From Parabacteroides merdae ATCC 43184 (GTDB lineage: Bacteria > Bacteroidota > Bacteroidia > Bacteroidales > Tannerellaceae): a DNA stretch of 64,000 nucleotides. Numbering within the stretch: position 1 is the first letter of the stretch; each line of letters begins with the position of its first letter. This document shows positions 1-9,013 of the stretch, one piece after another. Below the pieces are notes generated by a model. That model ran no database searches. It saw only the letters and a list, made by a program, of their open reading frames with translations, and was not told where the DNA came from. The position numbers and the translations under genes are program-made. The stretch covers positions 372,001-436,000 of the forward strand of contig NZ_CP102286.1 of assembly GCF_025151215.1 (NCBI RefSeq), given 5' to 3'.

Positions 1-536
1 TTTTTCAGTTCAGTGAAAAGTTCATGGATATTATGAAACTCATTTTTGATCAGAGATGTGTCGTCGGTGTTGGTCGCCATCCCCATTAGTCCGCATATCC
101 GGATGTAGGGAAGGGCTTCGGGCAACAGATTGTATAGCAGTTCACGGCATTCGTCAGGACTGAAGCCGTGCTTGGCTTCTTCTTGCGCGATATGTATCTC
201 CAACAGGACACGGATGATACGATCATGTTTAGCCGCTTGCTTGTTGACTTCCTGCAAAAGTTTTAACGAGTCGATACTGTGTATCGTGTGGATGAACGGG
301 GCAATGTCTTTTACCTTGTTGCTTTGCAATGGGCCGATAAAATGCCATTCGATGTCACTGGGCAATACTTTTTGTTTAGCTGTCAATTCTTGGGCCCTGC
401 TTTCACCAAATACACGTTGTCCCGCATTGTAGGCTTCCTGCAATGCCTCGACGGGATGGAACTTGGAGACCGCTACCAACGTGACACCTGCCGGCAGCGA
501 TGCTTTCAGTCTTGTTATATTTTCAGTGATGTTCAT
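1..536 (-). CDS. YggS/YBL036C-family PLP homeostasis protein (3' end outside window)
   Basis: My own reading of the minus strand gives an open frame from the ATG at 536 that runs off the window edge; about 178 residues are visible. The product belongs to the YggS family of PLP-binding, single-barrel proteins, which buffer pyridoxal phosphate in the cytoplasm and have no proven catalytic activity. Seen: the PLP-lysine context VAVSKFHP near residue 23, FGESRAQEL, EWHFIGPLQSNK and, near the cut end, GLMGMAT, all in the family order. The ATG overlaps the stop of the DUF4494 gene by four bases (ATGA), so the two are translationally coupled. The family normally has about 220-235 residues, so roughly a quarter is missing at the C-terminus because of the window boundary. 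Confidence 0.93.
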   Translation of the reverse strand, partial: MNITENITRLKASLPAGVTLVAVSKFHPVEALQEAYNAGQRVFGESRAQELTAKQKVLPSDIEWHFIGPLQSNKVKDIAPFIHTIHSIDSLKLLQEVNKQAAKHDRIIRVLLEIHIAQEEAKHGFSPDECRELLYNLLPEALPYIRICGLMGMATNTDDTSLIKNEFHNIHELFTELK

Positions 537-1039
537 GCTTCTTTTGTTTCCGCCTGTTTTTTCTGTTCGGCAATCAGTTCTTCCTCTGATTTCTTTTCCG
601 CAGGGACACTGTTGGCGTCAAAAGGAAAGACATCCATCAGTTGGGTTTCTGTAACGGAGGCGATGGTATAGTCGGCAAGCGTTCCCTTCATTCCGTCTTC
701 CAATACGGCGATGGCATCTTTCAGGTTAGACGCCTGTGCCAGCATCTGTGCAGCTGTTTTCTTTTCGGCTCCGCTTTTTTCATCGAGGGTGATGAAGTAA
801 ACCTTGATCTTATAGAAACGGTCGCCATTTTCGTTGAAGAACAATTCTGACAAACGGGCGCGTTTGATGTCTGTTACAGTAAATTCCCCGGATACGAAGG
901 GGCGGATTTCTTCGATGATGCGGGCTTCCGCTTCCGTGAACGACAGGGCGTCGACCAAATAGGGTTCCGTCACTTTCTTTTGTGCTCCATTCTCCATGAT
1001 CTTCTCGAAGGAGACTTTGCATTCAAACCAGTTATGCAT
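533..1039 (-). CDS. DUF4494 domain-containing protein
   Basis: A 168-residue cytoplasmic protein with no signal peptide or membrane segment. The N-terminal WFECKVSFEK followed by a compact alpha/beta region and a highly charged C-terminal tail (EEELIAEQKKQAETKEA) matches the Bacteroidetes DUF4494 family, whose function is not known. It is the first gene of a two-gene unit with the YggS-family gene, joined by an ATGA overlap. A good promoter lies 49-79 bases upstream. Function cannot be assigned; pairing with a PLP-buffering protein is the only hint. Confidence 0.85.
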   Translation of the reverse strand: MHNWFECKVSFEKIMENGAQKKVTEPYLVDALSFTEAEARIIEEIRPFVSGEFTVTDIKRARLSELFFNENGDRFYKIKVYFITLDEKSGAEKKTAAQMLAQASNLKDAIAVLEDGMKGTLADYTIASVTETQLMDVFPFDANSVPAEKKSEEELIAEQKKQAETKEA

Positions 1040-1087
1040 ATATTTATATGTTTTATAATGTCTGTATTTTTATTTCAAACCAAGGTA

Positions 1088-1118
1088 CAAATATAACGGC
1101 TATTCGGGAATTAAACAA
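1088..1118 (-). promoter_or_regulatory. Bacteroidetes-type promoter of the DUF4494-yggS unit
   Basis: On the minus strand TATATTTG (1095-1088) fits the TAnnTTTG -7 element and a TTG lies at 1118-1116, exactly 20 bases upstream. The leader to the ATG would be about 40 bases. Confidence 0.6.
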
Positions 1119-1730
1119 CCGGAACGGATTTCTTTGTCAATTATTGGATCGTAGTGAACTTTTTGCCACATGCTCCGGTTATATAAGCGTAGTGTGTTTT
1201 TTCATGGTATTAGATTTTTAGATTAGTAATAGGTTGTTTTGTCTGGTTCGAGAGGAATAGGACAAAAGTTCTAAAATATCAGAGCCGGAAGTGTAGGAAT
1301 TCCCCATACATTCCGGCTCTTTTACGTTTCAAAACCCATCGTTTCTTCAATTTCAAGGCAACATGTGTCTTCCCCCTACTGCTTGTTTATAAGATTCGAC
1401 GTATCTGTCAAAGGTAAAACAATTATTTTTTATTCTCTAATTTGTAGTATAATATTCAATAAAGATTTTGAAATAAAGGGAGCTAGAAAGGAAATGTGCA
1501 ACTCGTGATTGGGTGAAAAGGGAAATATTCACTTTATCGGAGGAAAGAATAAAGCATACAAAACCTGCTGCACGCTGGTGGTACAGCGTGCAGAGGTATT
1601 GGATTATTTAGTATGCAGATCATCTTGCCCCGTCGGGCATGCCGTATTGACTGATAATAAATTACCTCAAAAACAATTTATTAAGGTTACATAGATTAAC
1701 ATTCAGACAATTAAGGCCATGAAGGTCCGA
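1119..1730. other. Non-coding gap with three hairpins, no supported gene
   Basis: No convincing gene is seen in this 0.6-kb gap. It holds a 10-bp perfect hairpin followed by TTTT at 1281-1324 (AGAGCCGGAA / TTCCGGCTCT), a second perfect 10-bp hairpin with a 6-base loop at 1568-1593 (CTGCACGCTG / CAGCGTGCAG) and a small GC hairpin at 1627-1641. The second could end transcription of the recombinase, which stops at 1731. The first has its T-run on the plus strand, where no gene precedes it. Confidence 0.5.
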
Positions 1731-2354
1731 TTACTTAATATATCTATATTTCCTCCAGTCCGGGAATGTGTTCCGCAGGAAATCACGCAGAGTCTGGCGG
1801 TTTACTCCGAATTTTTCGGCGATTTCGTTCATCGAGCATTTCTCATTGATCATTTTCTTGATGACATTTTCTTTTCCGGACAACCTGACCTGCATGGTCT
1901 TTTTGCCTTTCGGACGACCGAGTTTCGTGCCTTCCGCTTTTTTACGCGCAAGTGCTTCGCGGGTACGTTGTGAAATCAGATTGCGTTCGATTTCTGCACT
2001 TAGGCTAAAAGCGAAGGCCAGAATTTTACTATTGATATTATTCCCTAATTCATAGCGTTCTTTGACTGTAAGGACGATGATATCCCGTTCCATACATTGG
2101 TGAAGGAAGCTCATGACTTGCATCAAATTACGTCCAAGCCTTGATAGTTCTGTTGTTACAAGCGTGTCTCCTTTACGAATTTGTTTTAATAATCTGCCAA
2201 GTTGGCGATTCGATACACTTGTTGTTCCGCTGATTGTTTCGTCTACCCAACGTTCGATACGGAAACCTTTCGCTTTTGAATAGTTTTCAATCTCGAAGCG
2301 TTGATTTTCAGTACTTTGTTTATCCGTACTGACTCTTACATAACCGTATATCAT
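1731..2354 (-). CDS. Mpi-family serine-type site-specific recombinase (invertase)
   Basis: A 207-residue small serine recombinase. Residues 1-140 form the resolvase/invertase catalytic domain: YGYVRVSTDKQ holds the nucleophilic serine near position 9, and LSRLGRN and the SAEIERNLISQRTREALARKKAEG region carry the conserved arginines and the long helix E. The GRPKG hinge near 148-152 leads into a C-terminal helix-turn-helix (NEIAEKFGVNRQTLRDFL). This architecture matches the master DNA invertase Mpi of Bacteroides fragilis, which flips promoters of several capsule loci and other surface genes. It sits next to fkp and a polysaccharide operon, which fits that role, but I found no clear pair of inversion repeats in this window. 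No -7 element was recognised upstream. Confidence 0.9.
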   Translation of the reverse strand: MIYGYVRVSTDKQSTENQRFEIENYSKAKGFRIERWVDETISGTTSVSNRQLGRLLKQIRKGDTLVTTELSRLGRNLMQVMSFLHQCMERDIIVLTVKERYELGNNINSKILAFAFSLSAEIERNLISQRTREALARKKAEGTKLGRPKGKKTMQVRLSGKENVIKKMINEKCSMNEIAEKFGVNRQTLRDFLRNTFPDWRKYRYIK

Positions 2355-2554
2355 ACTATCTGAATATTAAATGAATAACTAAAGATACTTCAGAAATAGA
2401 AATGAAGGAGGGGATTAGTATTTACCAACTTTTTTTATTGTCGTGTGATTATAAGAGTGCATTCCCTCTACAAAGGTGGATATAATAATTTAAACGAAAC
2501 AGCCTCTGAAAGTAAAAATTAAATTAAATTTTACGCAGTGAAAGGGGAAAGGAG

Positions 2555-2562
2555 TACATTTG
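2555..2562 (+). promoter_or_regulatory. -7 element of fkp promoter
   Basis: TACATTTG fits TAnnTTTG and ends 19 bases before the fkp ATG, giving a very short leader. The -33 region is AT-rich (a run of T near 2529-2532) but not a clean TTTG. Confidence 0.5.
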
Positions 2563-2581
2563 CTGGAAAGAATAGTAGGAT

Positions 2582-5428
2582 ATGAAGAAATTATTGTCGC
2601 TGCCGCCTAACTTGGTTGGCAGTTTTCACGAGATAGCTAATGCCGATCCGGCAGACTGGTTTTGTACGTCTGATCCTATAGGTGCCCGTCTGGGATCGGG
2701 TGGAGGAACAACTTGGTTACTTGAGGCTTGCCGCCGGGATGACGATACTGCTGGAACGTTGTCGACAGGAGAATGGCTGGCGCGTGAAAAGCGGATTTTA
2801 TTGCATGCCGGAGGGCAGAGCCGACGTTTACCGGGATATGCACCTTCGGGCAAGATATTGACACCGATTCCGGTGTTCCGGTGGGCGAGGGGACAGAAAT
2901 TATCTCAGAACCTCCTTTCGCTTCAACTTCCGTTGTATGAGGAGATCATGCGCAAGGCGCCGGATTCGCTGCATACGCTGATTGCCAGTGGCGATGTTTA
3001 TCTGCGTAACAGCGAGCCGTTGCAAGAGATTGCTGAGGCTGATGTTGTCTGTTATGGTTTGTGGGTGGATCCTGCACTCGCCACTCGCCACGGGGTCTTC
3101 GTGTCGGACCGCAAATCTCCTGACCAGCTCGATTTCATGCTTCAAAAGCCCACTCTCGATGAGTTGGGACGGCTGGCGGGGACGCATCTCTTCCTGATGG
3201 ATATAGGTGTCTGGCTGCTCAGTGACCGGGCGGTGGAACTCCTGATGAAGCATTCCTACGAATCGGATGGGAAACAGATGAAGGAATATGACCTGTATTC
3301 TGAGTTTGGTCTTGCTCTTGGGGGGCATCCACGTATAACTGACGAAGAACTGAATGCGTTGACTGTCGCTATCTTACCTTTGCCGGGTGGTGAGTTTTAT
3401 CATTATGGTACAAGCCGGGAGCTGATTTCCTCGACGCTGTCGGTGCAGAATCTTGTGCGCGACCAGCGGGCGATCATGCAGCGTAAGGTGAAACCACATC
3501 CTGCCATGTTTGTTCAGAATGCCGAAGTTTTTTGTTCGCTGACCTCTGATAATTCAGAACTGTGGGTCGAAAACAGTTTTGTCGGGAAACGATGGACGCT
3601 TGCCGATCGGCATGTGATTACGGGTGTTCCGGTGAACGATTGGGAGTTACACGTTCCTTCCGGTGTGTGCATTGATGTCGTGCCTGTCGGTGATGAAGGA
3701 TGGGTGGCACGCCCGTATGGTTTCAATGATACTTTCAAAGGAAATACGGCGAATGAATCTACTCTCTTTATGGGGCGTGCCATAGTGGAATGGTCTGCGG
3801 AGAGGGGTATCAATTTGCCGGCCTGTGCCGACATACAGAATGCGGCCTTATTCCCTGTCTGCCGGAGTATGGACGAGTTGGGGGCTGTGTTACGTTGGAT
3901 GGTATCTGAACCTTATCTGGATGAAGGACGCAAGGTGTGGGAAGTAGCTGAAAAGATGTCTGCAAACAGGCTTTCTGATTGTGCAAATCTCCGCCGCCTG
4001 TTTGCTCAGCGCGAAGCGTTCAGGAAGAAAAACTGGTCGATGCTTGCTGCCAATCATGACAAAAGTATTTTCTATCAGTTGGATCTGGCGGATGCTGCCT
4101 CCGAATTTGTTGCCGGAGGAATTATGTTGCCTAAGGGTTTACCAGCGGATGCTCCGCTGATGAAGCGTGTGCATGACCATATGTTTCGTGCCTGTGTGCT
4201 GCAACTTTCAGGAGATGAACGGGGCATGGTGGAACAGCAGCAGGCATTCTCGTTGTTGCGTGAAGGTTTGATCAATACGATTGCTGATGAGAAACAGATG
4301 CCTCGTCTTAATGTCTATCGCGATCAGATTGTTTGGGGGCGCAGTCCCGTGCGTATCGACTTGGCTGGAGGATGGACGGATACCCCCCCTTACTGCATGT
4401 ATGCCGGTGGTAATGTCGTGAACGTGGCGATCGAGTTGAACGGTCAACCACCTTTGCAGGTTTATGTGAAACCGACTCGTGAGTTTCGTATCATTCTTCG
4501 TTCCATCGATATCGGGGCGATGGAGTGCATTTCGACTTGGGACGAACTGCGTGATTTCAACAAGGTCGGCTCTCCTTTCTCCATCCCGAAAGCGGCGTTG
4601 GCTTTGGCCGGGTTTATACCCGAATTCTCAGCAGGCTGCTATGTTTCGTTGGAAGAGCAACTGAAAGCATTCGGATGCGGGTTGGAAGTGACGTTGTTGG
4701 CTGCGATTCCTGCCGGTTCTGGCCTGGGAACCAGTTCGATTCTTGCGGCTACGGTATTGGGTGCATTGTCGGATTTTTGTGGCTTGGCGTGGGATAAGAA
4801 CGAGATTGGTAACCGGACGCTGATCCTTGAGCAGTTGCTCACGACCGGAGGAGGCTGGCAAGATCAGTATGGAGGGGTGTTACATGGATTGAAACTATTG
4901 CAGACGGGTGAGGGTTTCCACCAGAATCCGTCGGTGCGCTGGCTTCCGGAATATCTTTTTACCGAACCGGAGTATCGTGTCTGCCACTTGCTTTACTACA
5001 CGGGAATTACCCGTACGGCGAAGGATATTCTTGCTGAAATCGTACGTGGAATGTTCTTGAACAGTGGTTCCCATCTTCGTCTGCTTTCTGAAATGAAAGT
5101 GCATGCATTGGATATGTACGAGGCAATCCTTAGGGGTGATTTCGCTTCATACGGGCGATTGGTCGGTAAGAGTTGGGAACAAAACAAGGCACTTGATGCC
5201 GGGACAAATCCGCCTGCTGTGGAACGGCTCATTTCTCGCATCAAGGATTATGCATTAGGCTATAAACTTCCTGGTGCTGGCGGAGGTGGCTATCTTTATA
5301 TCGTAGCCAAAGACCCGGAAGCCTCTTTGCAGATCCGCCGCCTTCTCACGGCAGATCCGCAGAATGACAATGCCCGTTTTGTCGAAATGAGCTTGTCGGA
5401 TAAGGGATTGCAGGTGAGTAGATCGTAA
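2582..5428 (+). CDS. fkp: Bifunctional L-fucokinase / GDP-L-fucose pyrophosphorylase Fkp
   Basis: A 948-residue salvage enzyme that phosphorylates free L-fucose with ATP and then joins the fucose-1-phosphate to GTP, giving GDP-fucose for surface glycans and fucosylated proteins. The N-terminal half is the guanylyltransferase: LHAGGQSRRLP at about 74-84 is the nucleotidyltransferase loop. The C-terminal third is a GHMP kinase: RIDLAGGWTDTPPY near 590-605, the ATP loop PAGSGLGTSS near 710, and LPGAGGGGYL near 895. The length equals that of Bacteroides fragilis Fkp (about 950). It is transcribed alone from a TAnnTTTG promoter and stops inside a 21-bp hairpin shared with the convergent polysaccharide operon. 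The pairing with that operon suggests fucose is one of its sugars, although Fkp serves many loci. Confidence 0.97.
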   Translation: MKKLLSLPPNLVGSFHEIANADPADWFCTSDPIGARLGSGGGTTWLLEACRRDDDTAGTLSTGEWLAREKRILLHAGGQSRRLPGYAPSGKILTPIPVFRWARGQKLSQNLLSLQLPLYEEIMRKAPDSLHTLIASGDVYLRNSEPLQEIAEADVVCYGLWVDPALATRHGVFVSDRKSPDQLDFMLQKPTLDELGRLAGTHLFLMDIGVWLLSDRAVELLMKHSYESDGKQMKEYDLYSEFGLALGGHPRITDEELNALTVAILPLPGGEFYHYGTSRELISSTLSVQNLVRDQRAIMQRKVKPHPAMFVQNAEVFCSLTSDNSELWVENSFVGKRWTLADRHVITGVPVNDWELHVPSGVCIDVVPVGDEGWVARPYGFNDTFKGNTANESTLFMGRAIVEWSAERGINLPACADIQNAALFPVCRSMDELGAVLRWMVSEPYLDEGRKVWEVAEKMSANRLSDCANLRRLFAQREAFRKKNWSMLAANHDKSIFYQLDLADAASEFVAGGIMLPKGLPADAPLMKRVHDHMFRACVLQLSGDERGMVEQQQAFSLLREGLINTIADEKQMPRLNVYRDQIVWGRSPVRIDLAGGWTDTPPYCMYAGGNVVNVAIELNGQPPLQVYVKPTREFRIILRSIDIGAMECISTWDELRDFNKVGSPFSIPKAALALAGFIPEFSAGCYVSLEEQLKAFGCGLEVTLLAAIPAGSGLGTSSILAATVLGALSDFCGLAWDKNEIGNRTLILEQLLTTGGGWQDQYGGVLHGLKLLQTGEGFHQNPSVRWLPEYLFTEPEYRVCHLLYYTGITRTAKDILAEIVRGMFLNSGSHLRLLSEMKVHALDMYEAILRGDFASYGRLVGKSWEQNKALDAGTNPPAVERLISRIKDYALGYKLPGAGGGGYLYIVAKDPEASLQIRRLLTADPQNDNARFVEMSLSDKGLQVSRS

Positions 5429-5473
5429 TCCGAAAATCGCAATCCGGATTCTGGATTGCGATTTTCGGATTAC
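5425..5473. terminator. 21-bp perfect hairpin, bidirectional terminator holding both stop codons
   Basis: Arms 5425-5445 and 5453-5473 are exact reverse complements around a 7-base loop. The fkp stop (5426-5428) is in the left arm and the wzz stop (5470-5472, minus) in the right arm. Only a short T stretch follows, so this may act mainly as a transcript end stabiliser. Confidence 0.75.
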
Positions 5474-6564
5474 GTTTCAGATCTCGGCGACGGAGGGATT
5501 GCATATTCCTTGATGATCAGATATCCGCATCCCCCGATGAAAGCGAGGAAGATGAATGCTACCAAAATCAGTAATTTCTTGGGAGAGGAAGCTTTGAGAG
5601 GAACAGTTGCCGGTTCGATAATGGTGTAGACCGGTGTCTGTTCCTGTACTCGGAGTTTATCCTGTTCGAGCTTTTGCGCTAACGTGTTATATACATTGAA
5701 CGTAAGAGTCATTTCGTTGCGTAAACGCTCTTGCTCGGTGCGGTAACTGGCGGAGATAATGTTCTTGTTACCGTCTTCAAAAGCTGCATAAGCCTGCTGT
5801 GCTTTGTAATAGGCACTGCGGGATTCTTTTAGCACTTTTTCTGTAAATTCCAGATCTTTCTTTGCTTTCTGCGTCCGGTAATGTGTGATATAGGTCTGTA
5901 ACTTTATCACGATACTGTGCGCCACGTCTGCTGAGATCAGCGGGTCTTGCATGCTGACACCGAGAGTAACGACTTGTGTTTTTTTATCGACATAGACGGT
6001 GATGCGCTGGCGTAGGTTTTTCAGTACATCCTCTTGCTTGTGGGTGAGTTGGAAGGGATTGAGATCTCCATCGTTCTCTTCGTTACCGGAGAAGAACGAA
6101 CGGAGGGCTGCTATTCCTTTTAGGGGCGCTTTCATAAGGATGCTCCACCAAGCGAAGCGCTGATGGCCGGCTATGTAATCATATAGAGTAGTCGTGTACT
6201 TTTTCTCCTTGTCGGTTACCTTTTCGGGAAAGAGCTCCAACAGAAAAGGTGTACTGTGCACAATATCAGGATAGAGGTTGGGTGACAAAGCATCCTGGCC
6301 GGAGGCTGAACCGAGGTCTATTCCTGCCATGGCTGCCAGTCCGCCGAGGTTGCTCATCTTGCTTGTGGCATCGGTGGTTTCGGGAGCCAGTTTCACCGTT
6401 GTGGTGAATTCTTTGGGTATGCTGAAAGCAATGATGAGTCCCGCCACTGTTGCAATTCCGCAGCATTTTATGAAGAAACGTCGTTTTTTCCACAGGTAGC
6501 CGGAGAGGGCGATCAAATCGATCTCCGATTGTGGAGACGATGGGGTATGATTGTTTTTGTCCAT
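5470..6564 (-). CDS. Wzz/chain-length determinant family protein
   Basis: A 364-residue inner-membrane polysaccharide co-polymerase that sets glycan chain length in Wzx/Wzy pathways. Seen: a first membrane helix near residues 31-50 followed by the proline-containing exit typical of Wzz, a long periplasmic region rich in coiled coil (about 195-300), and a second helix at about 331-351 with a short cytoplasmic tail. There is no tyrosine-kinase domain and no tyrosine cluster, so it is Wzz-like rather than a Wzc fusion. It lies four bases downstream of the SLBB export gene and is the last gene of the operon. Confidence 0.92.
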   Translation of the reverse strand: MDKNNHTPSSPQSEIDLIALSGYLWKKRRFFIKCCGIATVAGLIIAFSIPKEFTTTVKLAPETTDATSKMSNLGGLAAMAGIDLGSASGQDALSPNLYPDIVHSTPFLLELFPEKVTDKEKKYTTTLYDYIAGHQRFAWWSILMKAPLKGIAALRSFFSGNEENDGDLNPFQLTHKQEDVLKNLRQRITVYVDKKTQVVTLGVSMQDPLISADVAHSIVIKLQTYITHYRTQKAKKDLEFTEKVLKESRSAYYKAQQAYAAFEDGNKNIISASYRTEQERLRNEMTLTFNVYNTLAQKLEQDKLRVQEQTPVYTIIEPATVPLKASSPKKLLILVAFIFLAFIGGCGYLIIKEYAIPPSPRSET

Positions 6565-6568
6565 TTAT

Positions 6569-9013
6569 TTACTTTAAAAGATTGATCATTGATGTTATCA
6601 TTGCTGCCATTGAGGTGACGGAACTGCCGACACTCATGATTTCTGCCAGGCTTGCTCGGCGGTCGCGTTGTGTCTTGGCGGGGACTACGATTTCGCAGCC
6701 AGGCTCGACTTTGGGGTAACGTTTGAAGAAAATCATTTTACGTTGTGTGGTCGCCACTTTTCCGTTCATGTAGATAACGATGGGATATTTGCGGGCAATG
6801 TCGTTGTAGCCGCCAGCCTGTGAGAGACAGTCACGGACGTCCATTCCTTTTGTATAGGTCACACTGTTAGGATAGGTAACGGAACCGCTCACCTTCACCG
6901 TACTTTGCTGTTGGGGGATGTAAAGCACATCTCCGTCGCGTAACACTAGGTCGTCGGCACTTCCCGGATGGGCGAGCGCTTTTTGTAGGTCGATGCCTAC
7001 GGGATACTCCTTCAGGTTGGCAAGCGAAACGGAGATCGAGTCACGACTTTGCTTGCTATTGTTACTCAATTGTAAGAGAGTTTCGATTTGGCGCAACTCA
7101 TCTGTCGTCAGTTTACGTTTTAGACTGGCTCCCCGCACATAGGCGTCTGGAGTGATGCCGCCCGATTGTGCAATCAGTTCGCTTAAACGCGTATTCTTTT
7201 TCTTTAAAGTATAGTTGCCGGCAAAAGTAATCTCGCCTCCGACTTTCACTACTTGTTGCTTTTGGTAACCAGGTGAGAAACGGACGAATACTTCGTCGAA
7301 TGGTTCGAGGGTGAAAAGCGTATCGCCGGAGGTTACTGCCAGTCCTTCGTCGAGGGTGAAGTTAAATGTCTCGGCTGTCTGGTTACTGCTCCGGGTGGCG
7401 GACGGATCTTTGAGCCGTCGTGCCACTTCTACGTTGATGATTGAGGCTGCTTCGCGCAGGCCGCCGGCGAGGACGATAACATCCTCTACTGTCAGATTCT
7501 TGCGGAAGGGCAATACGGTATCGGGAGCGTTGACTGCTCCGCTCACTTTGACGGTATAAGGTTCATGGAGGTCAAACAGGGAAGGGATATATAGTTGGTC
7601 CTCCTTCTGTAGTTCGATGTCAGGAACCTTCCCGTTCAAAATGTCTACAATATTGATGGCGATAACCGAACTGGTGAAGTCTGGGTTGAGCCTTGTGATC
7701 TGTGCGCGTCCTACAAATTCGTCTCCTTTAAGTCCCGAAGCCTGTTCTATCAATTGTTTGACAGTATGTACGTCCGGACTCAACTCATATTCGCCAGGAC
7801 GCCAGACTGCACCGGAAATGATAATTCGGTTATCGTAGTAGGGGATGACTGAATCCACCATCAGCGAATCGCCGTCTTGCAGCACAAATGTTTGGAATTG
7901 TTCTTCGTTAACTGTGGCAATCTTGTAGCGGTCGCCGGCTTTGCGTTTCACTCGTATACTGCCAGTGTAGGCATCTCCTGTAAAACCACCTGCCATGTCG
8001 AGCAGGTCGGCAAGTGTCTCTCCTCGTCGAAGTTCGTATGTACGGTCTCTTTTCACTTTACCACCGGCGGTGACAAGCTGTTCGTAGGGACCGATAATGA
8101 TCATGTCGTTGTCTTCCAGACGTATATTCGTTTCATATTTACCATTCAGCAGATAGTCGTATACATCGAGGCTGGCGATCTCTTTGCTGTTCCGGTATAC
8201 TTTTATGTTTCTCAGTGATCCGATATCGTTTACTCCTCCTGCTGCATAAAGGGCGTTGAAAAGCGTGGCGAGAGATGAGAGTGTATAGGTCCCGGGTGCG
8301 ACGGCTTCGCCGACAATATTGACTTTAATGCTGCGAATTTGCCCCAGTCCGACAGAAACGAATGTGTTAGGTTGACTGCCGTCAAGCGTTGCCATGATTT
8401 TACCCAATTCCTGCCGGATGCGATTCTCTGCCGCCTCGATAGTCAGTCCGCTTAGGGATACGGGACCGACATTGGGGATCAAGATCGTTCCGTCGGGAGA
8501 AATACTGAGTTTCAAGTTCAGTTCCGAATCTCCCCATACATTGATCAGCAACTCGTCTCCTGCTGATAGAACATAATTTTTAGGCGTCGGCATATTCAGA
8601 TCCGGTTCGAATGTCAAATTCTTATCGGAAAAGATCTCACGCCCAAAAACAATATTTTCCAAAGGCTGCTTCGGTTTATGTTCGTCGCGTTGCTCCGTCA
8701 GTGGGAGTAGTGCTTGCTGAGTAGGATGGGAACGGTCGGATACGGTATTTTCTGTAGCAGGCTTAATGATTTGGTTGATACCGGTTTGTTCTGTCCTGTG
8801 TTTGGCTATTTCTCTTTGTATTTGTTCCTCTGTCATCCCGGCAGCACGGGCTTTATCAATTAATTCCTGTGGGATTTGTGCCTGTATGGCAATTGATATT
8901 AGCAGGAGCAGGAATCCAATGATACATTGTGGCAGATACCGTTGTCTTGTCCTTTGACGACCTAACGGCTTTCGATGGCATAATACAGCTTGTTTTTTGT
9001 CAAGATTTTTCAT
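6569..9013 (-). CDS. SLBB-domain polysaccharide export protein (Wza-like)
   Basis: An 814-residue exported protein. A hydrophobic segment at about 30-45 ends in an AQA cleavage-type site; the n-region is unusually long and basic. A short predicted helix region follows, then the polysaccharide export domain (KNYVLSAGDELLINVWGD near 140) and a series of SLBB repeats recognisable by repeated VxVxGxV..PGxY/..LSELIxxAGG motifs to about residue 760, ending in a hydrophobic C-terminal helix region. Long SLBB proteins replace the short Wza in many Bacteroidetes and form the outer-membrane and periplasmic export conduit. Its ATG overlaps the wecB stop (ATGA) and wzz follows after four bases. Confidence 0.93.
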   Translation of the reverse strand: MKNLDKKQAVLCHRKPLGRQRTRQRYLPQCIIGFLLLLISIAIQAQIPQELIDKARAAGMTEEQIQREIAKHRTEQTGINQIIKPATENTVSDRSHPTQQALLPLTEQRDEHKPKQPLENIVFGREIFSDKNLTFEPDLNMPTPKNYVLSAGDELLINVWGDSELNLKLSISPDGTILIPNVGPVSLSGLTIEAAENRIRQELGKIMATLDGSQPNTFVSVGLGQIRSIKVNIVGEAVAPGTYTLSSLATLFNALYAAGGVNDIGSLRNIKVYRNSKEIASLDVYDYLLNGKYETNIRLEDNDMIIIGPYEQLVTAGGKVKRDRTYELRRGETLADLLDMAGGFTGDAYTGSIRVKRKAGDRYKIATVNEEQFQTFVLQDGDSLMVDSVIPYYDNRIIISGAVWRPGEYELSPDVHTVKQLIEQASGLKGDEFVGRAQITRLNPDFTSSVIAINIVDILNGKVPDIELQKEDQLYIPSLFDLHEPYTVKVSGAVNAPDTVLPFRKNLTVEDVIVLAGGLREAASIINVEVARRLKDPSATRSSNQTAETFNFTLDEGLAVTSGDTLFTLEPFDEVFVRFSPGYQKQQVVKVGGEITFAGNYTLKKKNTRLSELIAQSGGITPDAYVRGASLKRKLTTDELRQIETLLQLSNNSKQSRDSISVSLANLKEYPVGIDLQKALAHPGSADDLVLRDGDVLYIPQQQSTVKVSGSVTYPNSVTYTKGMDVRDCLSQAGGYNDIARKYPIVIYMNGKVATTQRKMIFFKRYPKVEPGCEIVVPAKTQRDRRASLAEIMSVGSSVTSMAAMITSMINLLK

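Noticed and set aside
1509-1694. A 61-codon plus-strand open frame in the gap before the recombinase
   Set aside because: Composition and residues look random, it spans a perfect hairpin, and no start signal or promoter precedes it.
5470-6564. A Wzc-type tyrosine autokinase
   Set aside because: The protein ends shortly after the second membrane helix and has no Walker motifs or tyrosine-rich tail.
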